Program-made: the position numbers and the translations under genes | Notes under the pieces: generated by a model | The model's input: the letters and a program-made list of their open reading frames with translations, nothing else | What the model was told of the DNA's origin: nothing | Databases searched by the model: none | Virus record (IMG/VR): IMGVR_UViG_3300028597_000016 | Location: 1 to 54,333 of that record | DNA: 54,333 nt | Source of the DNA: a virus | Strand: one strand, 5' to 3' | Shown: positions 1-6,583 of the stretch, in pieces | Numbering within the stretch: the stretch's first letter is position 1 | How the letters are laid out: every line of letters starts with the position of its first letter

Positions 1-188
1 GCTCCGCCCCGGTCTCACGCTCACCCCCATCCCCCCGACCTACCACTGAGCCACCAACGACTGATCGCTGAACAGCCGTGCACTCCCGTCGTCGTGCTGC
101 CCCTCGACAGATGCGTACGACGACGGCGTGAGCATTACTGCGCAGTTGACCCCTACAACCATCGCCCTCAAATCCCCGAGGAGGAGCC
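1..188. other. Left-edge non-coding region
   Basis: I see no convincing gene in this stretch. The first 40 bases are very C-rich. A 10-bp inverted repeat (CCGTCGTCGT / ACGACGACGG) lies at 86-126. A TTGACC hexamer near 147 could be a -35 box, but no good -10 hexamer follows. The region ends in a strong ribosome-binding site (GAGGAGGAG) for the first gene. Confidence 0.5.
86..126. terminator. 10-bp perfect hairpin near left edge
   Basis: CCGTCGTCGT (86-95) pairs perfectly with ACGACGACGG (117-126) across a 21-nt loop. There is no T-run, so it may be a terminator, a leader structure, or a site used at the genome end. Seen directly; role inferred. Confidence 0.4.
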
Positions 189-458
189 ATGTACTACCGC
201 GCGCCCGTAACCCTCACCAAGGACGACTGGGAGCCCCTGTGGTACCTCACGCCCGCCGGAGAGGCCGTCAAGGTCATGGGCACCTTCGCGATCACCCGGG
301 TGGACGCAACTCACCCGTACCACACCTACTCGTGGTGCCGGGTGAGCCAGCGCTCCATCCCGACCAACGCCACCTGGCTGAAGCCCAATACCCGCGTCTT
401 CCTGTCCGACAAGCGGCTCTACTCCCGAGACCCCAAGGAGCGCACCTACCATGGCTGA
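189..458 (+). CDS. Hypothetical protein (89 aa)
   Basis: The start follows GAGGAGGAG at good spacing. The protein is small and mixed in composition, rich in aromatic residues (an early TYR-TYR, several Trp), with no membrane segment or motif I recognise. It overlaps the next gene by 8 bp, so the two are probably co-translated. First gene of the plus-strand early block; function unknown. Confidence 0.75.
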   Translation: MYYRAPVTLTKDDWEPLWYLTPAGEAVKVMGTFAITRVDATHPYHTYSWCRVSQRSIPTNATWLKPNTRVFLSDKRLYSRDPKERTYHG

Positions 459-957
459 CCCCACTCCGACCCTGACCACGCTCCGCACGCTGGTCAACGC
501 CTGGAACACCGACGACTTGGCCGTACTGGACTCGCCCCGGCTGATGGACGCCATGGTCGAGGCGTTCGAAGCCTTGGACGAGCACCTGGCCCGTGGTGGC
601 GAACTGCCCGACCAGTGGCAGGAAGCGCAAGAGGAAGCCACCCGGCGCGCCCAGCCCTCGGTCATCGGATCGGCGTACGTGCTGAACAGCCCACCGTCGG
701 ACACCAACCGCATCCCGGTCCGGACCTACCGCGACGCCGGGCTGTTCACCGAGGACTACACATACCACCGCATTCTTAGCTGTCGGAACCACCCCCACCT
801 GCGGTGGAGCACCAAGAACCCCTACACGCGCTCGGTCTTCCCCTTCCCGACGAACATGCAGACCCTGGCGGACGTCGACGAGTGCACGTGCCCCCTCGAC
901 GACGCCACGGTCATCAGGGATGCCCACTGGCCCGGACCACCGGCCACCACCCACTAG
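451..957 (+). CDS. Hypothetical protein with LDE-x-L-x-x-GG-x-x-P-x-x-W motif (168 aa)
   Basis: A helical N-terminal half (about residues 1-70) carries a motif ending LDEHLARGGELPDQW, which recurs in the next gene as LDEWLKKGGYPPRDW. The two therefore look like products of a local duplication of one domain. The C-terminal half has three Cys and several His (CRNHPH, CTCP) that could bind a metal. The start overlaps the previous gene and follows AAGGAG. Function unknown. Confidence 0.75.
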   Translation: MADPTPTLTTLRTLVNAWNTDDLAVLDSPRLMDAMVEAFEALDEHLARGGELPDQWQEAQEEATRRAQPSVIGSAYVLNSPPSDTNRIPVRTYRDAGLFTEDYTYHRILSCRNHPHLRWSTKNPYTRSVFPFPTNMQTLADVDECTCPLDDATVIRDAHWPGPPATTH

Positions 958-1003
958 CCCCTTCCCGGCCCTGAGTAGGCCACAGCAGAGAGAGAACCCA
1001 GCC

Positions 1004-1300
1004 ATGGACCCCAACGCCACACTCCAACGCATTCGCGAGCTACAGAACGACCTGAGCCACACGCGCAGCTACGAGAGCGCCGCCGGTCTCGCAGCCGAAC
1101 TCGCCGACGCCGTTCAGGATCTGGACGAATGGCTCAAAAAGGGCGGGTACCCGCCCCGCGACTGGGAGAAACCGGTGATCTCGGCCTACGAGACCGGAAC
1201 CAAGGCCGCGACCCAGCACGAGGCGTTCGACCGGGGCTACATCCTCGGGGCCAAGCACGAAGCCGAGCGCCGTGACCAGCAATTCAAGGACGTGCGATGA
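1004..1300 (+). CDS. Hypothetical helical protein, paralogous domain to upstream gene (98 aa)
   Basis: ATG 1004 is chosen over upstream in-frame starts because it follows the GAGAACCCA-type leader used at many starts here. The protein is predicted all-helical and charged, and contains the LDE...GG..P..W motif shared with the gene at 451-957. It ends by an ATGA overlap with the next small gene. Function unknown. Confidence 0.75.
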   Translation: MDPNATLQRIRELQNDLSHTRSYESAAGLAAELADAVQDLDEWLKKGGYPPRDWEKPVISAYETGTKAATQHEAFDRGYILGAKHEAERRDQQFKDVR

Positions 1301-1461
1301 GGCGCCCGGCCTACGTACCGACCGGTGGGTTCACCCAAGCCACCCAGTACACCCGGGACTACCGCACCTGGCGTGTGGGCCGGTGGGAGGGGTACACCAC
1401 CGCAGTCGTCACCAACCTGGGCATGCCCTACGGGTATAGAACCCCCAAGCCAACCCCCTGA
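1297..1461 (+). CDS. Small hypothetical protein (54 aa)
   Basis: The start overlaps the previous stop (ATGA), which suggests coupled translation. The product is basic and rich in Tyr, Arg and Thr (TRDYRTWRVGRWEGYTT), with no recognisable domain. Too short for strong support, but the overlap and reading-frame composition fit a real gene. Confidence 0.55.
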   Translation: MRRPAYVPTGGFTQATQYTRDYRTWRVGRWEGYTTAVVTNLGMPYGYRTPKPTP

Positions 1462-1473
1462 CCTGCCGAAACA

Positions 1474-1491
1474 CAAACGGTATACCGTTTG
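1474..1491. promoter_or_regulatory. 18-bp perfect palindrome, candidate operator
   Basis: CAAACGGTATACCGTTTG is its own reverse complement. It sits between two genes, 24 bp before the start at 1515, and is AT-richer than its surroundings. Its size and symmetry suit a dimeric DNA-binding protein; this genome encodes a ribbon-helix-helix protein (34000-34209) and an HTH protein (32811-33077). The binding role is inferred. Confidence 0.5.
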
Positions 1492-1514
1492 CCGCCCCTT
1501 CCTGAGGACACACC

Positions 1515-1712
1515 ATGGAATTCGTACTGCTTGCCACCGTGGCCGTCACCGCGATCACGGTCCTGATGTACCAGGCCATCCAGGTGTTCCGGGCCGACGC
1601 CGCCCGGCACCACCCGTGTAACTCGTTCACCGTTCGACGCACCGTGAGCTACGCCCCCTACGGCGGGCGTTCGTCCCACGGGTACCCGACCCGTGACCAG
1701 GGGGTGTGGTAG
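1515..1712 (+). CDS. Small single-pass membrane protein (65 aa)
   Basis: The N-terminus is a clear hydrophobic segment (about residues 3-24, MEFVLLATVAVTAITVLMYQ), followed by a basic, Arg/His-rich cytoplasmic-type tail. Such small membrane proteins are common in phage early regions and often target host envelope functions; no specific role can be read here. An 18-bp palindrome lies just upstream. Confidence 0.65.
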   Translation: MEFVLLATVAVTAITVLMYQAIQVFRADAARHHPCNSFTVRRTVSYAPYGGRSSHGYPTRDQGVW

Positions 1713-1713
1713 C

Positions 1714-1878
1714 GTGACCCGCGCCCAGTTGCCGCACCGTAACCCCACCCGATACGAACACACCTGCGCGAACCTCAAGGCGTTGGACGCCGCACACCAC
1801 ACGACCAGCAAATCCCCTCTCCACCACGACAACGCCTGCCCGCTGCACTCGCACATCTTGATCAGCCACCGGCACTGA
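1714..1878 (+). CDS. Small His/Cys-containing hypothetical protein (54 aa)
   Basis: The GTG start lies one base after the previous stop. The short product has a Cys and a run of His residues in a spacing (C...HH...HH..C..H.H) that could bind zinc. There is no strong ribosome-binding site, so coupling to the upstream gene would be needed. Tentative. Confidence 0.4.
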   Translation: MTRAQLPHRNPTRYEHTCANLKALDAAHHTTSKSPLHHDNACPLHSHILISHRH

Positions 1879-1895
1879 CCACCATCACCACCAAC

Positions 1896-2051
1896 GATCG
1901 GCCGCGCGCTCCTGTGCACACTCCCTCCTACCCACCCCCCGTGGCCCGGACGCCGGGTGTGGCGATGCACCAAGCCACGGGGTGGGGTGAAAACCCGCTC
2001 GCTGCCACAGGACGCGGCGAGGGAGTGTGCGCAGGCTGAGCCCTACCGCTC
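1896..2051 (+). repeat. Structured intergenic element, copy 1
   Basis: It starts with the 17-mer GATCGGCCGCGCGCTCC, identical to one at 4739. Next comes a long inverted repeat (1911-1925 with 2021-2035, 15 bp with one G-T pair) enclosing a second GC-rich stem (CCACCCC...GGGGTGG type). A short hairpin follows, GAGC-CCTACC-GCTC at 2038-2051, just before the ribosome-binding site of the gene at 2078. It spans the 199-bp gap 1879-2077. Probably a transcript-end or leader structure. Confidence 0.6.
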
Positions 2052-2077
2052 AATCCCCTTCCCAAAGGAGAACCCCC

Positions 2078-2500
2078 ATGACCACCACCGATCTGCTCAC
2101 CGCCGTGACCACCAACGGTGGGTTCACGTACTCCCCGACCAATGACCACCTCTACGAGGTGGGACGAGACAGTGGCTACGCCATCGCGATCCCCGGTACC
2201 GAGCACATCGTCGGGTCCGGAGACATCACGCGGGAGGAGTTCGCCACCGCTGTGGCCGACCTGCTGAGCGACCCCGTGGCCACCGTGCTGATCGCCAACG
2301 GCGTGGCGCTCGGCGGCTGGTACTCCCCGGAGCGCAACGTGTACATGGTGGAGCTGACCGAGATCGTCCACATCGATCGAACCAGGGCCGTCGAGATCGG
2401 CCGCTCCCGCAATCAGGAGGCCATCTTTGACATCGCCACCGGAGAAGAGATCCCCACCGGAGGCACGGGCGACGCCCGTCCCGCTGCCAGCGACTCCTGA
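2078..2500 (+). CDS. Hypothetical protein (140 aa)
   Basis: ATG 2078 follows AAAGGAGAACCCCC, the common leader. The protein is acidic and looks like a mixed alpha/beta domain with a hydrophobic core (residues about 25-105) and a low-complexity Gly/Thr/Ala C-terminus. No family recognised. It is the first gene after structured element copy 1, so probably the first gene of a transcription unit. Confidence 0.75.
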   Translation: MTTTDLLTAVTTNGGFTYSPTNDHLYEVGRDSGYAIAIPGTEHIVGSGDITREEFATAVADLLSDPVATVLIANGVALGGWYSPERNVYMVELTEIVHIDRTRAVEIGRSRNQEAIFDIATGEEIPTGGTGDARPAASDS

Positions 2501-2606
2501 CCACACCCCCACCCGAGACGAGTTGCTCGAAGCAGCCCGCACGTTGTACGACCGGATCATGTGCAGGCGGATCGAGAACGACGAAACGACCCCTTCCCAG
2601 GAGTAG
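2427..2606 (+). CDS. Overlapping small gene with TTG start (59 aa)
   Basis: AGGAGG (2415-2420) lies 6 bp before TTG 2427 in a different frame from the surrounding gene. The frame stays open to TAG 2606, 74 bp of it overlapping the end of the upstream gene. The second half beyond the overlap (TRDELLEAARTLYDRIM) reads as a normal amphipathic helix, and this frame fills a gap that is otherwise empty. The first half is Pro/Ala/Thr-rich and disordered. Function unknown. Confidence 0.45.
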   Translation: MTSPPEKRSPPEARATPVPLPATPDHTPTRDELLEAARTLYDRIMCRRIENDETTPSQE

Positions 2607-2608
2607 TC

Positions 2609-2917
2609 ATGTTGGATCACATGGTCCGTTCCACCACCCGTAACCAGGCCGTCGGCGTGCACTACACGGACGTTGACGTGCCGGTCGTGCACAAAGGCCG
2701 CCCGCGTAACCGCAAGTACGCCCACTACGTCGCGGCGCACCAGGAGCCCCTGAAGTACAAGTGCCCCCAGCGGGCGGACAAGCACGCGCACCCGGCACCG
2801 AAGCCGGTCGAGCAGCCCTGGCCCTGCGCGTGTGGTCACAGCTACGCCACGTTCCACGGCCTGATGTGGCACGTGACCGACCCGAGCCTGCCCCAGTCCG
2901 AGCACTACCCGCGCTGA
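2609..2917 (+). CDS. Zinc-finger-like small protein (102 aa)
   Basis: ATG 2609 follows CAGGAG. The C-terminus carries CACGHSYATFHGLMWHV, a C-x-C...H...H arrangement like a C2H2 or beta-beta-alpha finger, and an earlier KCPQ Cys may add a ligand. The middle is basic and rich in Lys, Arg and His. Nucleic-acid binding is plausible but inferred. Confidence 0.65.
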   Translation: MLDHMVRSTTRNQAVGVHYTDVDVPVVHKGRPRNRKYAHYVAAHQEPLKYKCPQRADKHAHPAPKPVEQPWPCACGHSYATFHGLMWHVTDPSLPQSEHYPR

Positions 2918-2927
2918 AGGAGCCGAC

Positions 2928-3269
2928 ATGCCCGAGCCCCGGAAGGGCTACCACCGCACGCTGGACGAGAACGGGCTGAGCGCACCGATGCACCTCGCGC
3001 TCGACGCCGTCCGCAAGGGGCACGTGTACGCCAGCATCAACTCCAAGGGTGTGGAGGTGTTCCCTCGCCGCTGGGTGAAGGTACTGGTGTTCGACACACA
3101 CGGGGACAAGATCCCGAACGTGCGCCGCCAATCCCTGGTCGCGCTGGAGAAGCGCGGGCTGGTCACGTTCGGCGCGGAATCCGGGCTGTACCCGGGGTTC
3201 CACGTGGTGCTGCCCGAGGACGGCTCGGACGACGAATGGATCAAGAACCTGCCCAAATCCGCCGACTGA
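2928..3269 (+). CDS. Small protein with winged-helix-like segment (113 aa)
   Basis: AAGGAGCCGAC precedes ATG 2928. Residues about 60-95 (VRRQSLVALEKRGLVTFGAE, then a beta-rich tail) resemble the recognition helix and wing of a winged-helix domain, as in many phage DNA-binding proteins. The match is from pattern only. Neighbours are other small unknown genes. Confidence 0.65.
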   Translation: MPEPRKGYHRTLDENGLSAPMHLALDAVRKGHVYASINSKGVEVFPRRWVKVLVFDTHGDKIPNVRRQSLVALEKRGLVTFGAESGLYPGFHVVLPEDGSDDEWIKNLPKSAD

Positions 3270-3282
3270 GAGAACCCCACCC

Positions 3283-3696
3283 ATGACCACAGCTACAGCA
3301 ACCTGCCCGGCGACGGCACCCGAGCAACGCCGACCCTGCCACAGCCACGAACCACAGCCCGGCCACACCCTGACCGTGACCGAGCACCGGGCGATGACTT
3401 ACGTCCGGCAGCGGCAGGTTCGTGCCGTGATCAGCAAGTGCGGACCGGACCGTGCGGTCGCCGCCACCGTCGACTACGTCGACATGCCGTACGTGCCGGG
3501 CTGCAACCTGCCCACCTGGGACACCTACAAGGCGCTGTACCAGGCGGGTGTGGTGATCCTGCGCCAGGACGATCCGCGATTCCCGTACGACTACATCGTG
3601 GAGCCACACCCCGGCCACCCGCTCAACCACTGCCACGACGAGGAGGGACCGTGCCCGAGAACAACAAACGAAGCTGGCTCGACATCAGCCCATTAG
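3283..3696 (+). CDS. Hypothetical protein (137 aa)
   Basis: GAGAACCCCACCC leads to ATG 3283. The N-terminal 35 residues are Thr/Pro/His-rich and probably disordered; the rest (MTYVRQRQVRAVIS..., DYVDMPYVPGCNLP) looks globular, with several His and Cys near the C-terminus. Its last 46 bp overlap the next gene in another frame. Function unknown. Confidence 0.7.
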   Translation: MTTATATCPATAPEQRRPCHSHEPQPGHTLTVTEHRAMTYVRQRQVRAVISKCGPDRAVAATVDYVDMPYVPGCNLPTWDTYKALYQAGVVILRQDDPRFPYDYIVEPHPGHPLNHCHDEEGPCPRTTNEAGSTSAH

Positions 3697-3857
3697 CCGT
3701 CGCGATCCTGGCGGCGCCGTTCATCTTCATCGTGGCGGGCGTGCTGGCGCTGATCGCCTTCAACATGAGCCACGATGCCGAGTTCGCCGCCGCGTTCCTC
3801 GGCGTGGGTTCGGTTGTGGCCGGTGCCGCCCTGCTCTTCGGCATGTGGTCCACGTGA
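3651..3857 (+). CDS. Two-pass small membrane protein (68 aa)
   Basis: GTG 3651 follows GAGGAGG at ideal distance. Two hydrophobic segments are evident (about residues 13-37 and 45-66) after a charged N-terminus. Size and topology resemble small phage membrane proteins, including class II holins. However, it lies in the early block far from the lysis genes on the other strand, so a host-takeover or membrane-modifying role is equally possible. Confidence 0.65.
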   Translation: MPENNKRSWLDISPLAVAILAAPFIFIVAGVLALIAFNMSHDAEFAAAFLGVGSVVAGAALLFGMWST

Positions 3858-4084
3858 CCGAGATGCCGTACGAGCCCTACCCGCGTGACCTGGCCAAGTC
3901 ACTCGCAGTGGTTGTGGCGGGGCAGATCAACCGCCTGATCCACCAGCGGGCCTGGGGACGCCTGACCGATGCCGAGTTCGAGACCGCGATGCAGTCCCTG
4001 ATCGAAGAGACGTTCGCCAACGGTTGGTTCATGCACATCAATTCCGTTCGAGAGAAAGAGAACCCAACAGATGTCACTGACTGA
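3854..4084 (+). CDS. Hypothetical helical protein (76 aa)
   Basis: GTG 3854 overlaps the previous stop (GTGA), the preferred start; ATG 3845 is an alternative. The product is mainly alpha-helical (RDLAKSLAVVVAGQINRLI; DAEFETAMQSLIEETF). Its end overlaps the next gene by 14 bp. No family recognised. Confidence 0.65.
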   Translation: MTEMPYEPYPRDLAKSLAVVVAGQINRLIHQRAWGRLTDAEFETAMQSLIEETFANGWFMHINSVREKENPTDVTD

Positions 4085-4448
4085 CCAGGACAAGGAAGCA
4101 CTACGGCTGCTCGAATCCGGCGACATGGCGGGGTTCGTGGCGCACGTGAAGGAGCGTGCCGACTACGACGCCAACGAGCAGGCCGAGTACAACGCCCGGC
4201 TGAACGCCGTGCTGGCGCAGAAGCGCGTCGAGGCACTCCGGCCGCTCGGTCCGATGCTCTACCCCGGCAACTACTTGGACGTCAACCTCCCGCTGATCGC
4301 CCAGGATCCGGTCCCGTACCTCACGGCGATCGTCGCCGCGCTGAAGACGGCGTTCGACGAGGGAGCCAAGGCGGTCGGGGCTGTGGTCGGCGGAGAGCTG
4401 AGCCGCATTCGTGCGGAGGCGCTGAAAGAGATGGACGGCAATGGCTGA
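4071..4448 (+). CDS. Hypothetical helical protein (125 aa)
   Basis: The start follows GAGAACCCAACAG. The protein is acidic and largely helical, with an AQKRVEALR segment and an Ala/Gly-rich amphipathic helix (residues about 90-115). It overlaps the next gene by 8 bp. Function unknown; it belongs to a run of similar-sized early genes. Confidence 0.7.
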   Translation: MSLTDQDKEALRLLESGDMAGFVAHVKERADYDANEQAEYNARLNAVLAQKRVEALRPLGPMLYPGNYLDVNLPLIAQDPVPYLTAIVAALKTAFDEGAKAVGAVVGGELSRIRAEALKEMDGNG

Positions 4449-4740
4449 GACCAAGGACGAGGCCATCAAGCGGCTGGCCAACCAAGCGATTGCTTCGTTC
4501 CTGTCCAACCGCCCGAAAGACATGGACGACGCCGCCGTGATCATCACGAACATCATCGGGGAGTCCATCGTCGGCGGGTACGACGCGGGCTACAGGGCCG
4601 GTCACTCCGACGGCTACGACGACGGTGTGGACTACGCATTCAGGCGCCTGAACGCCGAGAAGGAACGGGCAGCCAAGGCGTTCCCGAAGATGAACCCTGA
4701 GGACGCAGTCCGGAACGCCGGGCTCGGCAAGAACGACTGA
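4441..4740 (+). CDS. Hypothetical protein with GY-rich segment (99 aa)
   Basis: Starts 8 bp inside the upstream gene. After a helical N-terminus there is a short Gly/Tyr/Asp-rich repeat, GGYDAGYRAGHSDGYDDG (residues about 45-62), then a charged helix. Such G-Y-D-x-G spacing occurs in amphipathic glycine-zipper-like helices. No known family. The stop codon runs directly into structured element copy 2. Confidence 0.7.
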   Translation: MAETKDEAIKRLANQAIASFLSNRPKDMDDAAVIITNIIGESIVGGYDAGYRAGHSDGYDDGVDYAFRRLNAEKERAAKAFPKMNPEDAVRNAGLGKND

Positions 4741-4823
4741 TCGGCCGCGCGCTCCAACGCACACCGTAGGCACCCTGTTCGGCCTCTCCGGGGTGGGTGT
4801 GCGTTGGCTGAGCGTTACCGCTC
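4739..4823 (+). repeat. Structured intergenic element, copy 2
   Basis: GATCGGCCGCGCGCTCC begins at the stop codon and is identical to copy 1. A perfect 12-bp inverted repeat follows (CCAACGCACACC 4754-4765 with 4796-4807). Its loop contains GTAGGCACCCTG and an inner CACCC/GGGTG pairing. Next is GAGCG-TTAC-CGCTC (4810-4823), a perfect tetraloop hairpin. The common leader and a new gene start come 27 bp later. Likely terminator plus leader; a promoter is not obvious. Confidence 0.6.
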
Positions 4824-4849
4824 GAACAGCCCCTACCCAAGGAGAACCC

Positions 4850-5239
4850 ATGGACAAGTACCAGATCAACCAGGCCGTCCAGTCGGCCAAGCAGTTCGCG
4901 TACTTCCAGGTCCTCAAGCACGTGGTGGAGTCGACCGATGCCGAGTTCCAGGGCTACGTCACCGCGCACGAGCTGGACTACAGCGAGCTGGCACAACTGG
5001 TCGCGCCGATGCTCAGCGACGCGTTCCACCACGCGTGGGACCTGGGCATCGACCTGGCCAAGACCATGTCGCCGGAGGTGCTGGCCCAGGTCAACACCGA
5101 CGACGAGGAGCCCGCCGCCAGCGAGCCCAACCCGCTGGAGCAGCTGGTCGCCGAGCTGGACAGGGCGGGTGTGGACGCGGACGTCTCCGTGCTCAACCTG
5201 GACGAAGACCTGTGCAAGCAGCTGGGCGTCGGCTGCTGA
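4850..5239 (+). CDS. Hypothetical acidic protein (129 aa)
   Basis: ATG 4850 follows AAGGAGAACCC. The N-terminal 85 residues are helical, with alternating hydrophobics (AYFQVLKHVVEST; LVAPMLSDAFHHAW). An acidic linker and a short C-terminal helix follow. The end overlaps the next start as TGATG. No known domain. It heads the three-gene run 4850-5675 after structured element copy 2. Confidence 0.75.
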   Translation: MDKYQINQAVQSAKQFAYFQVLKHVVESTDAEFQGYVTAHELDYSELAQLVAPMLSDAFHHAWDLGIDLAKTMSPEVLAQVNTDDEEPAASEPNPLEQLVAELDRAGVDADVSVLNLDEDLCKQLGVGC

Positions 5240-5457
5240 TGGCCTCGCCCGAGGAGGAGCGCAAGTACGAGGCTCGGGTCAACCTGTCCCTGACCATCGC
5301 GGAGATCGTAAAGCTGCTGGTCGTCGATGGTGACGACGAGGCTGTGGACGCGAAGCTCAAGGCGATGAGCAAAGGTCAGTTCGACGCGTACGTCTTCGTC
5401 ACTGGGATGTTGGTCGGAGCCTGGCGCAAGGTCGAAGCGGAGAGGACGCCGGGATGA
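5239..5457 (+). CDS. Hypothetical helical protein (72 aa)
   Basis: The TGATG overlap sets the start at 5239. The product is a short helical protein with a hydrophobic middle (VNLSLTIAEIVKLLVV) and a second one near the end (AYVFVTGMLVGAW). It resembles its downstream neighbour in length and general plan. Function unknown. Confidence 0.65.
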   Translation: MASPEEERKYEARVNLSLTIAEIVKLLVVDGDDEAVDAKLKAMSKGQFDAYVFVTGMLVGAWRKVEAERTPG

Positions 5458-5675
5458 CCCCCGAAGAGAGGACGAGGTTCCGGGCGGACATCGCCGACAA
5501 GGCGGGTACCGTGCTGACTTCGGTCCTGGCCAATGACTCGGTAGAAGAGGCCCGCGTGCTGATCGCGGGTATGTATCCGGTCGAGCGGGGCGGCCTCGCG
5601 CTCGGCGTGGTGACCCTCACCAAACTGCTCGAAGAGCACTACGGCACCAGCCTCAGAGAAGCTATTCTGGGCTAG
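5454..5675 (+). CDS. Hypothetical helical protein (73 aa)
   Basis: ATGA overlap with the upstream stop. The sequence is amphipathic and helical (TVLTSVLANDSVEEARVLIA; GVVTLTKLLEEHYG). It is the last gene before a strong hairpin at 5706, so probably ends the transcription unit that begins at 4850. Confidence 0.65.
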   Translation: MTPEERTRFRADIADKAGTVLTSVLANDSVEEARVLIAGMYPVERGGLALGVVTLTKLLEEHYGTSLREAILG

Positions 5676-5705
5676 CACACCCCCGTTGTGCATACGAAGA
5701 ATCAC

Positions 5706-5738
5706 GGCCGGGGAGGTCACGCCCCGATCTCCCCGGCC
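5706..5738 (+). terminator. 10-bp perfect GC hairpin
   Basis: GGCCGGGGAG (5706-5715) pairs perfectly with CTCCCCGGCC (5729-5738) over a 13-nt loop, 30 bp after a stop codon and 5 bp before the tRNA-like gene. There is no U-run, as is common for actinobacterial terminators. It may end the upstream unit or mark the 5' side of the tRNA transcript. Confidence 0.55.
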
Positions 5739-5743
5739 ACTTC

Positions 5744-5842
5744 GCCCCCTCTAGCTCAACGGGCAGAGCACCCGGCATATCGAATAGATGTTCGGTGTGG
5801 GGTTCAACCGGGAGATTGCGCGTTCAAGTCGCGCGGGGGGCA
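5744..5842 (+). tRNA. tRNA-like gene with 32-nt anticodon loop
   Basis: Acceptor GCCCCCT (5744-5750) pairs with GGGGGGC (5835-5841), followed by A5842. The D arm GCTC/GAGC (5754-5757, 5766-5769) has a canonical loop AACGGGCA. The anticodon stem CCCGG (5771-5775) pairs with CCGGG (5808-5812), the variable loop is AGATT, and the T arm is GCGCG-TTCAAGT-CGCGC (5818-5834). One extra base lies between acceptor and D arm. The anticodon loop is 32 nt instead of 7 and holds a 9-bp hairpin (5776-5784 with 5791-5799, three G-T pairs). I cannot assign an anticodon. Either an interrupted tRNA, a tRNA mimic, or a decaying gene. Confidence 0.6.
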
Positions 5843-5875
5843 CTGTCAAGAACTGCCACTGACCAAGGAGAACCC

Positions 5876-6580
5876 ATGGCTACCTCCTATGAGGTGCAAG
5901 TAGACAATCCACACGAATTCCTACGACAGCGGACACAGCGGTTCCACGACACCCACGTGGTCGAGCCGACGGTGAGCCTGGGAGTGAATCCAGAAACACA
6001 GGAGGTCGAGCGCACTCCCGTACCGACCTCTCTCCAGGAGCTGATCACCTCGGCGAACGAACAGGTGGACGAGGACGAAGAGCCGGAAGCCGAGTTGGAG
6101 CGTCACCTCGACCAACCTGTCCGAGACGTCCTGCCCGAACTGATCACCAACAACCGGCATCTCGACCGCAGTGAGATAGTCGGACTGCTCAGCGGGCTGG
6201 AGAACGCGCTCGACGGTACCGAGGATCGGGCTGTCATTGTGGCGACCGCGCAACTACTCATCGACTCGCGCCAACTGCAAGAGCGCAACTGGCACTACTC
6301 CGTGGGCCGGGAGCTGGCCGCGCTCTCCTACGTCACGGACAAGACGCCGGAGTACGTTGACGCGTCCACGTTCGACAACGACTTCATCACGCTGGCCGAC
6401 AACTGGGACGACTGGGCCACGGAGCACGCCGACGAGCGGATCCGCAACGAGGTCAGCATCCCGGGTGACCTTAACTACCACTACGAGTTCGACTACGAGA
6501 GCTACGCCAGCGATCTGCGCCAGGAGTATGACGTGGTCGACATTCTGGACAACTCCGACGTCCTGATCTTCTCCGCATGA
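5876..6580 (+). CDS. Acidic protein, weak ArdA-like C-terminus (234 aa)
   Basis: AAGGAGAACCC precedes ATG 5876. The protein is strongly acidic. A disordered N-terminal third is followed by a helical core (residues about 85-150). The C-terminal part (LADNWDDWATEHADERI, then a tyrosine-rich FDYESYASDLR stretch) recalls the last domain of ArdA antirestriction proteins, which are DNA mimics with a Y-D-x-x-x-x-A-x-D-L pattern. The acidity fits a mimic, but the N-terminal ArdA signature is not visible, so this is only a hint. It lies directly after the first tRNA-like gene. Confidence 0.7.
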   Translation: MATSYEVQVDNPHEFLRQRTQRFHDTHVVEPTVSLGVNPETQEVERTPVPTSLQELITSANEQVDEDEEPEAELERHLDQPVRDVLPELITNNRHLDRSEIVGLLSGLENALDGTEDRAVIVATAQLLIDSRQLQERNWHYSVGRELAALSYVTDKTPEYVDASTFDNDFITLADNWDDWATEHADERIRNEVSIPGDLNYHYEFDYESYASDLRQEYDVVDILDNSDVLIFSA

Positions 6581-6583
6581 GGC

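Noticed and set aside
1-188. An open frame running from the left edge into the first gene
   Set aside because: Pro/His/Arg-rich with no start signal; composition looks like random GC-rich DNA.
3651-3857. Holin for lysis
   Set aside because: Topology would allow it, but the lysis genes are clearly at 48931-50967 on the other strand and this gene is in the early block.
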